From positions 13,160-77,159 of the forward strand of contig KN834822.1 of assembly GCA_000827265.1 (NCBI GenBank): DNA of 64,000 nucleotides. Reading direction: 5' to 3'. The notes under the pieces are model-generated. The model saw only the letters and a list, made by a program, of their open reading frames with translations. It was not told the DNA's origin and made no database searches. Position numbers and translations under genes: made by a program. This document shows positions 35,625 to 47,783 of this stretch, one piece after another. Origin of the DNA: Collybiopsis luxurians FD-317 M1. Taxonomy: Eukaryota; Basidiomycota; Agaricomycetes; Agaricales; Omphalotaceae. Positions within the stretch are counted from its first letter, which is position 1. The number at the start of each line of letters is the position of its first letter.

Positions 35625-37536
35625 ATGTCATCTTCTCAAGTGTTTTCTGACCAGCCTATTGCATCATCAAGTACTTCAGGAGGGTTGCAACCCCAACTGA
35701 TTATCAAAATTCTGCAGTCCCTCCAATTGGCGTCCATGGTTCCCTTTTCCAATGCTCTCCCCTCTGTTCCCCCAGCGGTGAAGAAGATGCAATGCATGGC
35801 CTTTGAGTGCAGCACGCATCTCTGGTACCCCTCTATTTCCATTATGGACAGCGTTCCCACATCCCTTCCTACTGGCCTCCAGCCAATTTACGAAGATGCA
35901 TATCTGGCCAACTCAAGTCCTGAGGTTTTGGATAGGATAGATGTTGAGGAATGGAGGAATATTTTCGGGAATTACCCATCTTGCAAATATTGCGTGTCGC
36001 ATGGTCTTCATTCCACTTGTTCCCTCTGCCCCAACTCTTTATTGTGCGTGACTTGCAAAGCAAACTATCCTTCGAGCAAGAAGTTTTGTTCCTTCAAGAG
36101 CATCTTTTTGACTCCTTCAATTTCATATCTTCACTAAGCTTCCACTCATCGTCGCCTATCATATTGTGTCAAGTTGAGGGCTGTTTTCTATTCAGGGTGA
36201 GGAATGGGATGCCTTAACAGCGGGGTTGCAAAAAATCCCCTACTATGGTAGTCATCCTGAGGAGTTAGGATTATCGTCGGATAGAATGAGGGCTCCTGAA
36301 GGCAAAAGGAAAGCAGGTAAGTCCAGAGTATCTGTGATAGGATAGGTGCTCATCATCATTCTAGTTGTCTCCTCAACTGCCTTTTGCAAGAGTCAGCTCC
36401 TTCGGCAAGAGAGGGAGATTCTAGGGGAGTCGAGTCGCGAGCAGGTTGTTCCGGCTCCATCTTGCAAAGGAAAGGAGGTCATTTGGGACCCAGTGGATGT
36501 TGATGTCAAGATGGAGGCTCCTGATGCCATGGATTCCATGGAATTGAACTACCTGGAGGAGGTCCCTTTCACTTCTGCTCCTGTTCCTGCAGCGCCTGCT
36601 CCTGCTCTGACAAAGCCTGCAGTCATTTGGAAAGTCAACAATAGGCAATCTTATTGTGAGGTTTCCAGTTTGAAGACTTGGTTTTTTGAACCTCTCATCA
36701 AACCGGTTCCTTCCAATGGTACTATCCTGTCTCGAGATGATAGTAAGTTTTTTCTTTTTGAGCGTTATTTTTTACTCGTACAGTTATCTTAACTAACTCC
36801 ATTTTTAGTGATTTGAACTGCAATTGAATGCATCGTTATGCATGTTGCTGAGTTGTTATCTGGTTGTGGTAAGGTAATGATGGAGCAAGATCTCTGGGCT
36901 TTGGCGGATGGATTGGTGCAAGGCATTTTTAATGATCTCAAGGAGCAAATGGTGAGTAACTCCTTCATTTCCAGCTTTTCATTGTATCACTAATTGTTTC
37001 TGCGTCCCCTTCATAGAAACATCCCTCTTCTGATTCTTCTGCCCTGTTCTCAAATTCCAGGTTAATCCAGTTTATTGAATCTCTCTCGATGATTAATTTG
37101 TCCTCCGCCAATATCATTGATGCTCAGCAAGATGAGCTCCTCCAAGCCTATCAGGAGTATCAAGCTCTGTCACAGAAATTGGATCATTTGGAGACCGAGA
37201 ATCTCCATTTGAAGGAACAGGTGTCTTTGCAGGACGGTCAGTTGGAGGAGAAGGACAAGGAGTTAACTTGTCTGAAATCCTTCATGAGGCATTTCAAGGG
37301 CAACATTCTGTCAACGGTAAGTTTGTTCCTCCTTGTTCAACTGACTTAGGATTTAATGGAATTTTTTGTAGGAGATTCAGCAATTGAGAGAGGCATTGGA
37401 AAGGAGAGAGAGTGAGATTGAGAGTTTGAAAGCAAAATTGGCTGCAAGTGAGGAGGCCCGACAAGTCGCTGCAGAGGAGTTGCAGTTGCGGGACATGGAA
37501 CTTTCCCAGCTCCGACAACTTTTTGAGTCAGTTTGA
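35625..37536 (+). CDS. Antisense gene 1 in Gypsy copy 2: Cys-rich, coiled-coil protein
   Basis: Opposite to gag-pol. The first exon (ATG 35625 to about 36,130) codes a Ser-rich start, then a Cys-rich stretch (CKYC, CSLC, CVTC and a later Cys, with nearby His) that could bind zinc. Further exons, with GT-AG introns, lie at about 36,200-36,740, 36,880-36,950, 37,019-37,316 and 37,372-37,536. The last two code a strong coiled coil (EYQALSQKLDHLETENLHL; EELQLRDMELSQLRQLF). The TGA at 37534 may be a decayed Arg codon, with the next stop at 37585. The N-terminal part is conserved in copy 1. No known family. One exon boundary near 36,120 is uncertain because the two copies differ by one T. Confidence 0.6.
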
Positions 37537-37935
37537 GGACAGTTCGTGGCTGCTTCACCCTTGAAGCCTTTGTCTAGTAGTTCCTAGGACTTTTTTGGCT
37601 TGTAGCTTTCCTTGTGCCTAGATAGATCCCATATCGTGTAGATAGTTTCTTGTCTCATATTTCTTCTCTCCCTAGCTAGCTAAATGGTTGTATATCTCTC
37701 CCCAATTAATTCTTTTTCTTTTTTTTTGGCCCCTCTCTTGTGTGAATAAGAAAATTGCCCCAGGTTCAAAATAAGAGATCTCCTGGGAATCGAAGTGTTC
37801 AAAAATTTCCATGAGGCGTATGCATGTGGCTGCATGTTTTGTCCCTTATTAGGTTTGTATTGGGCATCCTTGTCTTGATAAAAGGACACTTTTCGAGACT
37901 ATTTCTCTATCCTCATTTCAAGATCCTCCCTTGTC

Positions 37936-38879
37936 ATGGCTTCCCCTTCTCCCTTTGACTCTGCTTCATTCCTAGATCATCTTGCTGATGCTGCTGAGAG
38001 TATTTCTCAAGTCGTATCTGATCAGGACATCCTTGTGAACCAAGCTCGTTGTGAGTTTGGGTGACTGCAGAGGGTTATTGAAGGTCAATCCAATGAGATT
38101 CATGAGTTGCGAGAACTCTTGAGTCGAACCATGCAGGAATTTGAAGATAAGATGCTCGAGTTGTCGGTATGTCTTATCGACTTGTCGTAGGGTTTCCATG
38201 GCTCACTGATCTTTCCTAGCGAGATGCCCAGGAAGCCAGATATCTTCATGAAACTGCTGAAGTGACCATTAAGGAGCAAGATTGGGTTATTAAGGAGTTG
38301 CGAGACTCTTTTGTTGAGTCCCACAACCTCCAACTTGCTGCTGAAGCTTTGGCCCAGGGGCGTGGAGTTGAATTATCTCAATTTCATGGCGTTTATGAGG
38401 AGCTTCGTCGTATCTTGAATATTGGAGATCTGCCCTTGGAACCAGTAACTACTAGCACCATTGCCCCTATGGATGTATGGGGTGGTCCTTCATCTGAATC
38501 CTTCCCTTTTGAGACAAAGAGTGACTTTACTCCCAATTCCCTATCCAATTTTGTTCCTTCTCTCGATACCACTTCCCTTCCCAGTACTCTCGTTGAGACT
38601 CGCAATACATCTCCTGTAGTGATCTTTTTGTCTGGTCACCCTAATGCCTACTTTGTTCACACCGGGGAGGATCCTTTGACCTATTTGTTGGTTGAAAAGA
38701 ATGAAGATGAATTGGCAGATCCCAGCCTCCATATGGCTCTGACCCTGCAGGATATATGGGAACAGATGGAGATCAAGCGTGTTGAGGATTTATATGCCCA
38801 GGAATTGGAGGAAGTATTTGGAATCCCTTTCGACGTTCGAGCTGAACATGACAAATTAATTGAGTTGTCCTTTGATTAG
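37936..38879 (+). CDS. Antisense gene 2 in Gypsy copy 2: unknown protein
   Basis: ATG 37936 (MASPSPFDSASFLDHL), a GT-AG intron at about 38,167-38,220, and a stop at 38,877-38,879. An ATAAAAGG box lies ~60 bp upstream. The N-terminal half is helical and coiled-coil-like (EIHELRELLSRTMQEFEDKM). The C-terminal half has a conserved block SPVVIFLSGHPNAYFVHTGE and an acidic end (DLYAQELEEVFGIPFDV), both present in copy 1. One in-frame TGA (after CEFG) replaces a likely Arg codon. It ends ~160 bp from the end of pol, so the two are convergent. Whether it is a second gene or the 3' part of antisense gene 1 is not certain. No known family. Confidence 0.6.
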
Positions 38880-39037
38880 TCCTTCCATTCCAGCCTTCTG
38901 TACCTGTATATCCCAATCTATGCCCACTGTATGCTTTATTTCCCTGAAATAGAATTATGAATTTGTTATGATTTTTGATAATAATAGAGAGAAACATGTT
39001 GAGAAATTGGAAATGAAAACTTGAAGTATTGCTTTTA

Positions 39038-42000
39038 CCCCCCCTTTAAGGTTGAGGTTTCAATTTTGAGAGTTGTTTCTCCCAATTAAAAGATAGCTTC
39101 AGCTGCTTGTCTCAACTCCCTTTCCTCCTTGTCTCGCAGGGCTAGGCTTTCGAGTTCTTTGAGGAGCTCAAGAGGTAACTTTCGTTTCCTCGGATGTGCT
39201 TTCTCCCACTTGCAAATCAAATCAATACTTCCTACCATGCCTTTCCAGGGAATCCAGGACTCCTCGTCGTACCCTTTCCATTTGATCAAATACTGGATTC
39301 CTCTGTCCATTTCTCCCATTGGATGACTGTCTTTTATAGACTTGACTTCATATTCCGGTTCCCCTTTAATGAAGATTGGTGGGGGTGGCAATACGACTCG
39401 CTGGAAAGGATCCGGACAATGGGGTTTTAGTCTATCAACATGGAATACATTATGGATTTGTTGTAGGTCCCCTGGTAACTTGAGTCAATAGGCATGAGAT
39501 CCTATTTTATCAAGTATCGTATAGGGTCCTGCCCACTTGTGATCCAATTTTTTGGTAGGCCTTCTTGTTCGGATGTTACCCATATCCAACCAGACTTGGT
39601 CGCCCTTTTTCCAATCAGGATTTCTGGCACAGTGGCGATTGAACTGATTTGCTGCCTCCTTGTTTGCTTCGTATATTCGTTGTTTTAAATGTTTGTGTAT
39701 TTCTTTTAACTTGGTAGCATACTGGTTTGCTTCCAAGTCGTTCACCTTTGAAAGGTTGATTGAAAGTTTCAGATGGTATCCTTTATTTGCAAAGAAGGGT
39801 GTTAATCCTGTAGTTGAATGGGGAGTGTTGTTGTATACGAATTCTGTGATAGGCAATAATGCATCCCAGTTGTCTTGGTCGTAAGATGTATAGATTCTTA
39901 GGTATCCTTTGAGGCTTTGATTAGTTCTCTCTGTCTGCCCATCTGTTTGAGGGTGATATGCTGTCGAGAGATGAGACTCGATACCAAGTATCTTACACAA
40001 TTCTTTCCAAAACTGGGAGATGAACAGGCTTCCTCAATCCAAGACAATATCCACTGGTAGTCCATGTTTTGAGAATACATTTTTGAGGAACAGTCTTGCA
40101 AATTCTTTTGCAGTGTCTGTCGTGTGACAGGGAATATAGATGGCTTGTTTTGTGAGCTGATCTACTACTACTAGGATTGCATCGAATTGTTCCTTTCCTG
40201 CTTTCAGGAGTTGTACTATATAGTCCATTGAAATTGAGCTCCAGGGTCTTTGCCCAATGGGTAGAGGTTTCAGATTCCCATATCGGAGAGTTCTTCTAGC
40301 CTTGGACCTTATACAAGTATGGCAGCTTTGTACATAGTGATGTATGTCCTTGCTGCTTCCTTTCCAAAAGAACAACTGATTGAGTATCTTTTTTGTTTTC
40401 TTCTTGCCTGGATGTCCTCTGAGTGTGTGATTGTGATAGGCCGATAGTATGTCTTGTCAAAGGTCTGTGTCATTAGGGACATATATCCAACCTTGTCATT
40501 TAAGTAACCCATTTTCAAATACCATGTTTTTAATCTCTCCTTCTCAAATCTGCTTTATTGTGTTTTGCATGAATTTGTCTTGTTCCGCCTTTCAAATCTG
40601 TTCTAATAACAGATCCTCATTCAAAAGCAGTGCTGCATTGAGTCGTTCCAGAGGAATCAATATCTGCTCTCTTCCTGCTCTGGCAGAGTCCCTATTGATT
40701 CCTTTCTTTGAGTATACATCTGCTTGTCTCGTCAAAGCATCTGGTTTTGCTCCCAAAGTTCCGGGTCTATAGTTGATTCGGAAGTCGAATCCTGATAAGG
40801 CCTCTGACCACCTCGCTTGTCTCGCCGACAGCTGTTTGGTAGTTGTAAACCACTGTAGGTTATTGTGATCAGAATAAACTTGGATTTGGAATCTCAAACC
40901 ATCACAATAGGCTCTCCAAACTTTAAAACATTCCACTATAGCCAATAGCTCCTTGTTGTAAATATTGTAATTTATTTCCACTGGTATCATAGATTGAGTA
41001 TGAAAAGCAATCAGATGTATTTCTCCAGTTTTCAGATCCAGCTGAGACAATATTCCTGCTATTGCCCAATCCGACGCATTGCATTCCAGAATAATTGGAA
41101 GTTCTGGATTGAAATGTCATAGCACTGGGGCATGTGTAAAGGCATTTTTTAATAAATTGAAACACCTTTGACATGGCTCGTCCCAATGCCAAATGGCATC
41201 CTTTCGCAGTAGTGACATTAGGGCTTTTGTTATGCCGCTATAATTGTCAATAAATCTGCAATAGAAATTTGCAAAACCCAAGAATGACTGCAGTTCTTTT
41301 ATATTCCATGGAACTGGCCAAGATGTTATGGCTTTGACTTTGGACTGATCCATCGACACCCCTTTGGGATTTATTATTACTCCCAGATATTCAACTGTGT
41401 CAGTATCAAAACTGCATTTTTCCGGTTTCGCATGTAGGTGGTTGTCTCATAGCCTTTGTAGTACCTTTTGGACTTGTTCCTCATGGGTTTTTTTGTCATC
41501 TGAATAAATGAGAATGTTGTCCAAGTAAATAACCATGCATACATCCAGTAAATCATGGAAAATGTCGTTCATAAAAAATTGGAAAGCCAAAGGGGCGTTT
41601 GTTAACCCAAAAGGCATGACCAACATTTTGTAGGATCCGTATCGCATACAAAACACTGTTTTCCACTTGTGGCCTTCCGCTATTCAGACATTGTTATATC
41701 CAGCTCTCAAATTGAGTTTTGTAAAATATTTTGCCTTTCGTAGTTGGTCGACAAGTGGGCCTATAAGGGGTAAGGGATACCTATTCTTCCTTGTGATTCG
41801 ATTTAAGGCCCGATAGTCAACACAAAGCCTTAGGCTTCCGTCCTTCTTTTTTACAAATAGAACTGGAGCTCCAGCAGGCAAGTTAGAGGCTCAAATAAAC
41901 CCTTTCCATAGCATATCATCGATATAATCCTTTAGGGCTTTTAGCTCTGTTTCTGACATGTTATAGAGTTTCCCAAAGGGAGGGGCTGAGTCTCCTTCCA

Positions 42001-43200
42001 TCTCAATTTTTAAATTGTACAGACAGTGTGGGGGTAAGACCTTCGCTTCTCCTGGGGAGAACACATCCAAGAAGTCTCGATACTTCTTGGGAACATGTTT
42101 GAGTATCTCTTCTTTGTCTTTTTGAGATTCTCCAGTCTCTGCTTCTGTCAGAAATTTTTCTGTAGCTTCCCTATTTCCTTGAATCGACTCATGAGTTTCA
42201 GATTTTTTCATATCAGTGGTATCATCATTATTCACTTGATTCGAGACTGTGGTGATATGCAGGAAATAGGCAGGCATCCCATCTTGTATTATAGTGTCCA
42301 TTGCAGCTGCACTGATGAGACTTATGGCCTTGCCTGGGAGGTTTGGATCCATTCTCCTTTCAACCTTTTTGGGTTTTCCTATTTTCATCCCTCGTTTTGT
42401 ATGTTTTCTCCATTGCTGGAGTGCAGAGGTTTTTGAGATATTTAATACCCTTGTCGACAGGCCTTGTGGAATAGAATCCTGATGCAATTTTCCAACTCGT
42501 TTATATATCCACCTCCGTTTCTGCTTGTATGCTGGCAGTTTCGAACTTCTTTCATCAATCCTTTCTGCCCAAGCTTTCAATGCTTTCTCAGAGTAGCCAT
42601 TTCCATTTTCCCCTATATTGTATTTATTTTTCCATTTTTTGAGATCCTTGTCGTAATCATTAGCCCAATCTGTATAAAGCAACCATTCATTGAATTCCAA
42701 AACCGACAAGTCTACATCCCCATTTTCTTGTTGGTTATAGGCTGATTTGTGTTTTGAGTCAGGGACTGATGGGTCCTGCTTCTCGCTAGTATTCAAGTTC
42801 CATGTACCGGTGAACGAATCAACTAGTGAAGCTGAAATTTGTTCTCTTCCTTGGAATGTCAAGGTTAAATCCTTCCAATTTATTTCAGGATTGAATTCTT
42901 TGAGCCATGGTAAACCTAACACAATAGGAGCCATTGGATGTAGTTGGGTTATTAGAAATTCAACTGTTTGAATTGAACCATCGGCGAAGCTGATAGTATC
43001 TTTAAAGATTTTTGTTATATCCCCTGCCGAAGTTGGCTGTCCATTAAATAATTCAAGTGGGATTGGAGTATCTAAGTCAGAGATATTTTTTGGAAATTTT
43101 TCTGCAAGGTTTTTATCAATAAAAGAATGAGTCGCGCCTGAATCAATAAGAGTATTATAGCTTAGATTTTTGGAATCGGAGAAGGGGAAACATGTTGAGA
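39038..43200 (-). pseudogene. Gypsy copy 2 pol: protease, RT, RNase H, integrase, chromodomain
   Basis: Protease LIDSGATHSFID near 43,160-43,105. RT from about 42,050 to 41,380, with [16 protein letters not shown] and YLDN in the active-site box. RNase H is at 41,150-40,600. Integrase (40,470-39,480) has the HHCC zinc region (SCHTCIRSK) and a DDE core. Chromodomain YLIKWKGYDEESWIPW near 39,320-39,270. Nearly all blocks share one frame and are broken by TGA codons, for example at 41888-41890, 41681, 41444, 41114, 40031 and 39482, where Arg or another residue is expected. Enzymes for reverse transcription and targeted integration; this copy cannot make them intact. Confidence 0.93.
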
Positions 43201-43428
43201 CGAGAAATGAGTTGTTAGAGCGAGACGAGAGACAAGCTGGGGATGTTTTTTCTATTACTGCCCCACAACAGACTGCTTGAGCAGGGTTTTTTGGATTCCA
43301 GGCTGCTCTCAGTGTGTCTCTGGAATCCCCTCCGCTTTTCCCAAGTCGTTTTCTATCTCAACATTCCAAATCTTGTCATTAGATGGGTCCCCTTCTAGAG
43401 TGAAGGTTGCAGCCCTCAACTGGTCACT

Positions 43429-46400
43429 TTATTGATTATTTATACTTGAAGTTCCATTTTTTAGAGGGTCCCAATTCTCCCAATTCTTGCAATCTTTACC
43501 AATATGGTCTGATCTGCCACAATTATAACAGAGTCCCAGTTTATGATGTCGACGGAACTCTTTGACTTGCTCAGGGGTTCTGGTGGCTTGTATCACCTGT
43601 AGGAATTCTTCGTCTCCTGGGATTTTCGAGACTCCGTCATTTCCTCCCTGATTTTCTAAGCCTTCTCCACTATTTCCATTCTGACTCGAGGCACTCGCAA
43701 AGTCTTCAGATTGTCCATATACCGTACCACTAATATTGTCTGAATTTACATTACTATCCCAAGCTGCAGCTCCTCTTTGTCGATTGGTCCAATTACCTTG
43801 ATTCCTACCTTGTTGACCCCCTGCTTGCTGGGCGTTATTATTATTGGATCCTTGTTGCGGGTTAGAGTTTTGAGGATTCAATGGGGCCATAGGATTATAC
43901 ATCCCAAAACCAGAATTTCCTCCACGAGAATGAGCTGCATTGGTTGCACGAATTGCATTGTCCAACTCCTGGAATCACTGTACCCATTGTGGATAATTCT
44001 GAGGGGGATGAGTTTGAGCCGCTACTGTAATGTCAAGACTCCTGGTTACCGCCCCTCGGAGCATTGCTACTAATGCCGTGTCGTTGTATCCCATCTTGAA
44101 CACATACTCCTGGAATCGAATAATAAATGTCACAAATGATTCGTTATCCATCTGCTTGATCCAGGCCAGTTTCACCTGTGTGTCTCATGCAGGATCGAAT
44201 AGTCCGAAATACGATGTAAACTCCGCAACAAAGTCAATCCAAGTACAGAGAGCAGGGATGAGGATTCCAGCTTCTTTCTGTTTCAGTCAAATACGAGACA
44301 GCAAAACCAATTTTATCTGAGTCATTCTCGTAGATAGTAGGTTTGGCCATGAAAGTGCAATGGACTTGCAAGAGGAAAGGTTCCCATTTCCACCTATCCA
44401 ATCCATCGAAAGGGTCAGGTTTTTTGACATTGAGTTTTGCTTCCTTATTTAATCAATCTTTTTGCTGATCGAATTCCAGAATCTGACTTGCGTCTCATCC
44501 TGCGGGACCCGGTTCTCCTCTTTTGCCTCTGGGGCCTTGTACAGCTACCCATCCATTTGCCAGGTGCCAATATGCATTGTGATTTGACCCCCAATTGTCA
44601 GGATCGTTAGGTGGTCCTCCTGGACTACCTGGTCCCCCCAGTCCACCTCCAGATCCCCCTCTAAAACTGCCATTTCTACTATCTCTTTCTCTCTCTGAAT
44701 TTCCCTCACTAATTCCTCCTGTCTGTGTGACTCCTCCATACAGAGGTCCTCCTGGAGGTCCTCCTGGAGCTCCTGCTATTCTGTACCCTCTATAGGTACT
44801 GGCACAATCCAAGTAGTCATATGTCAGCTCAGCTACGTAGGGTCTATACTCTCAAGTCCCCGATCTCCAATATTGATCAGCTGGAACTCTTGCCGGTTCT
44901 TGCTGTGTTGAGACGATAGGGTGATAATCATTTGTTACTCATCCTGGTGATCTATGTGGAATTGCAGGTATCGAGTCAGAATTTCTGGCAGTTGGGTGGA
45001 CATATTGCCTAGGAGCAGCTGTAAATACAGGTGGAGTGAATCCTGCAGCCTGAGGAGCAGTTTCCACAACTACTGGTAGTGAGACATGCACTGTCTGTTG
45101 AATTGCAGGCTGTTGAGGGAGGACTTCTGAGGCTCTCGGTGATTGGGAAATCTGGCGACTTGATTTCTTAGCGAAAGGATTAACCACTTTCCCTATACCC
45201 TTTACATTTCATAAGGGAGTGAATTCCTTTTTCTCTAATGGGGGCATTGGGTGATGAGTCTCAAGAGCTGAAGGGCAGAGCTGATCTTCAGAAAATGAAA
45301 GGTCCCAGTTATCTCGACTTCTCATGAAGTTAAATCCTTCATTCTCGAATTCATTCCTTTCCTCTGAAGGTGGGGCGTATGCCATATTCCACTGTTTTAC
45401 CTGACTAGGTCCCAACATCTCCCATTGGTTTTGCTGTTCACTGACTTGGGCTGTGTTTCCAGGATCTGAATATCGAGACGAGAAAGGAATTCCCAGTCCG
45501 GTGGTGTTTGGGGAATTTACCAAACCCCTGGCATTTCAACTGGGTCCTTCCAAGCAATTATTCTCATGGAAAGCTTCAGGTGTTTCTCTCCTATGGTATG
45601 TTGGACCATCAGTTCTAAATCCTAAATGATTTGGCCATAAAGAGCATCCCAAATTGGGCTCTGTCACCATTTGTTCTGGATATTGGCCCACAGGGTGAGT
45701 TTCATTAGCAAAATGAGTTGTTGGTACAGCATACTTGTCTCAGGCAGCCCATCTTTCCAATCGTAAAGCTGCATCGAGAGGAATTTCTCCTCCAATACAT
45801 ACTTTTGAGCTTCCAGCTTGCAAATGTTCTGCTCTGGGAGAGAAAATCTCCTGCTTGGTTTGGGTTTTGAGACTCGTATGAGGATCCCCTGTGGTCTTAG
45901 CAGCTTCCGGCTCATCTGTCATTGAGTCCACCTGGGCTTTTATTACCCAGGAGCCTCCCACATCCCCATGGATTCTCTCTCTGTACTGCTTCACTAGGCA
46001 AATATCCTTGTCTCGAGGATTTATTGCACTCATCAGCGTGTCGCTGGCATTTTGCAATGCCAAACATCTCGCAGTTCTTTCTGAAAAGAATTCATTTTCC
46101 TCCCTTTGAGCCTTTCCTGAGGAGGATTTGAGTTCCCAAACCCTGTCAGTTGTCCTCACCTGGTGTTCACCCCTTTCTTCAGGTACTATTAGCAGCCTGC
46201 AGTCCAGTTCAGTAGGTGGAAGTCATCTCGACTCTTCCAGATCCTCATAGCTTGGAGTATTAGTATTTCCCATAGATTTACAATACTCCTTTGCCACCTG
46301 AGCTATTTTCTGCTGGTCCCAAAATTGACTTGTATAACTGTAACCCCCAATAAGGTCATCTGCTCTCACAGATCATCCTTGTTCCACTTTATCTAATAGT

Positions 46401-47755
46401 GATAACATAGGAGAGTTCAGTGTTTTCCTCTCTTCATTGTCCACTATTGTATTGAGCAGAAAATCGATTCACAATTTTTGTATTGACTCAAGATGCCTCA
46501 TGGTGGCCTCATTCACCATTTCCATTTGTTCAGGATCCATAATCAGCTGTGATAGCCATAGGGCTCCTTCGTATACTTCTTTCGATTGGAATATTTTATT
46601 ATTTATCCCATTAGGTAATTAGGAAGGTCATTGCATTAGATGTTTCCAAAAATAGGCAGCTAGTACCCAGAAATTGTCCTTCATTTCTGGGTCTCAACCA
46701 TTAATAATTTGAATATAATATTGCATTGCCTTTATTAATTCAAAACGTGTGCATTGATTGATTTGAAGTAAATCAACCAATTGATGTGTTAATTCTGTCG
46801 ACGGTACGACACAAACATTCTGATAGGGAGGGGACATTAAGGAACTCTCACAGTTCCAATTCTGTGTCTCCTTCATGAATTCTTCTGTTGTTGGAGGAGC
46901 AGGTAACGGACTGCTTTGCTCCAGTGATGAGACAGTTCTTCTACCTATATTGGGGATTGGGCTCAACAATCCCTGAGCCTGTATTGCGTCGCTTTCTACT
47001 ATCAGAGTAGACCATTTAAAATTGAATGGAGACTGTGGGCCCCTTAATGAGAGTGGCACCGACGAGTATAACCTCTGACTCATCTCTTGTTCTGATTGTT
47101 GCAATGCAAATTTAGATTCTTCTTCTCTTGGTGTGAGAGGAAGTGGATGTCTGATATGTTCTAATGGGGAGATGACCTTGTGTCTCACCCCTATAGATGT
47201 ATATCATGTCATTGGAGATATGCCAATATCTTCATAATAATCCTCATTCTCAGGATGAGTTGGCGTGTGGAAGGGGCATGTCGAGCTGACTCCCACACTA
47301 AAGCCTCAAGGATCTTCCGGGGAATGAGTTAATTCTGATAAATGAATTGTTTCTTGTTCCCTTCCTTTCTCAGGTGTTATTGGGGCACTTTGTGTTGGCC
47401 TCATGGCTAGCCTCGAGTCAGCTCTAGCTGCCATATGATATGGCTGACCTCGCTGGGAGCGACTCAAAACATATGGAGTCGAGACCAGGTGTCCCGGAAC
47501 ATGAGGAGACCCATGTTCAACAGGATTTTCCAGGTCAAACAGGTCTCTATCATTATGTTCCAAAATTTCCCCCGTTCTTGAGGGTATGGCACCTCTCACA
47601 GGTGCTGATGAAACTGAGCGGTCGTCCAGTGTAGAAGCTCCACGTTGCTCCTCTCTTCTCTGGAACCTTGTAGCTCTCGCTGCTCTTTGGCATTCTTGTT
47701 CTTGACACCATCTTTCTTGTTCACTTACAAAATGTTTTGCAGATTCCCCAGACAT
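43429..47755 (-). pseudogene. Gypsy copy 2 gag, unusually long
   Basis: Starts at ATG 47755 (MSGESAKHFVSEQERW), 16 bp past the PBS, and ends at a stop at 43429. Blocks at 47755-47306, 47188-46694, 46159-45740, 45523-45209, 45187-44939 and 44812-44495 lie in one frame, separated mostly by TGA. The last part (44175-43429) is in another frame, so there is at least one indel. The zinc knuckle CYNCGRSDHIGKDC is at about 43,545-43,500. A Gly/Pro-rich collagen-like tract (GGPGSPGGPP, GPRGKRGEPGPAG) is at 44,800-44,500. At ~1,440 codons it is several times longer than usual chromovirus Gag. The N-terminal part resembles nothing I know. Confidence 0.8.
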
Positions 47756-47770
47756 CTTGGTGATGGAGAG

Positions 47771-47782
47771 AATGCTGTTATT
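47771..47782 (-). promoter_or_regulatory. Self-priming primer-binding site
   Basis: On the element strand AATAACAGCATT begins one base after the 5' LTR. It is the exact complement of AATGCTGTTATT in the LTR (48270-48259), which starts 32 nt after the first base of TATAAAAG, where transcription should begin. This is the arrangement known for Tf1, in which the RNA 5' end folds back to prime reverse transcription. No complement to a tRNA 3' end is seen. Confidence 0.8.
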
Positions 47783-47783
47783 T

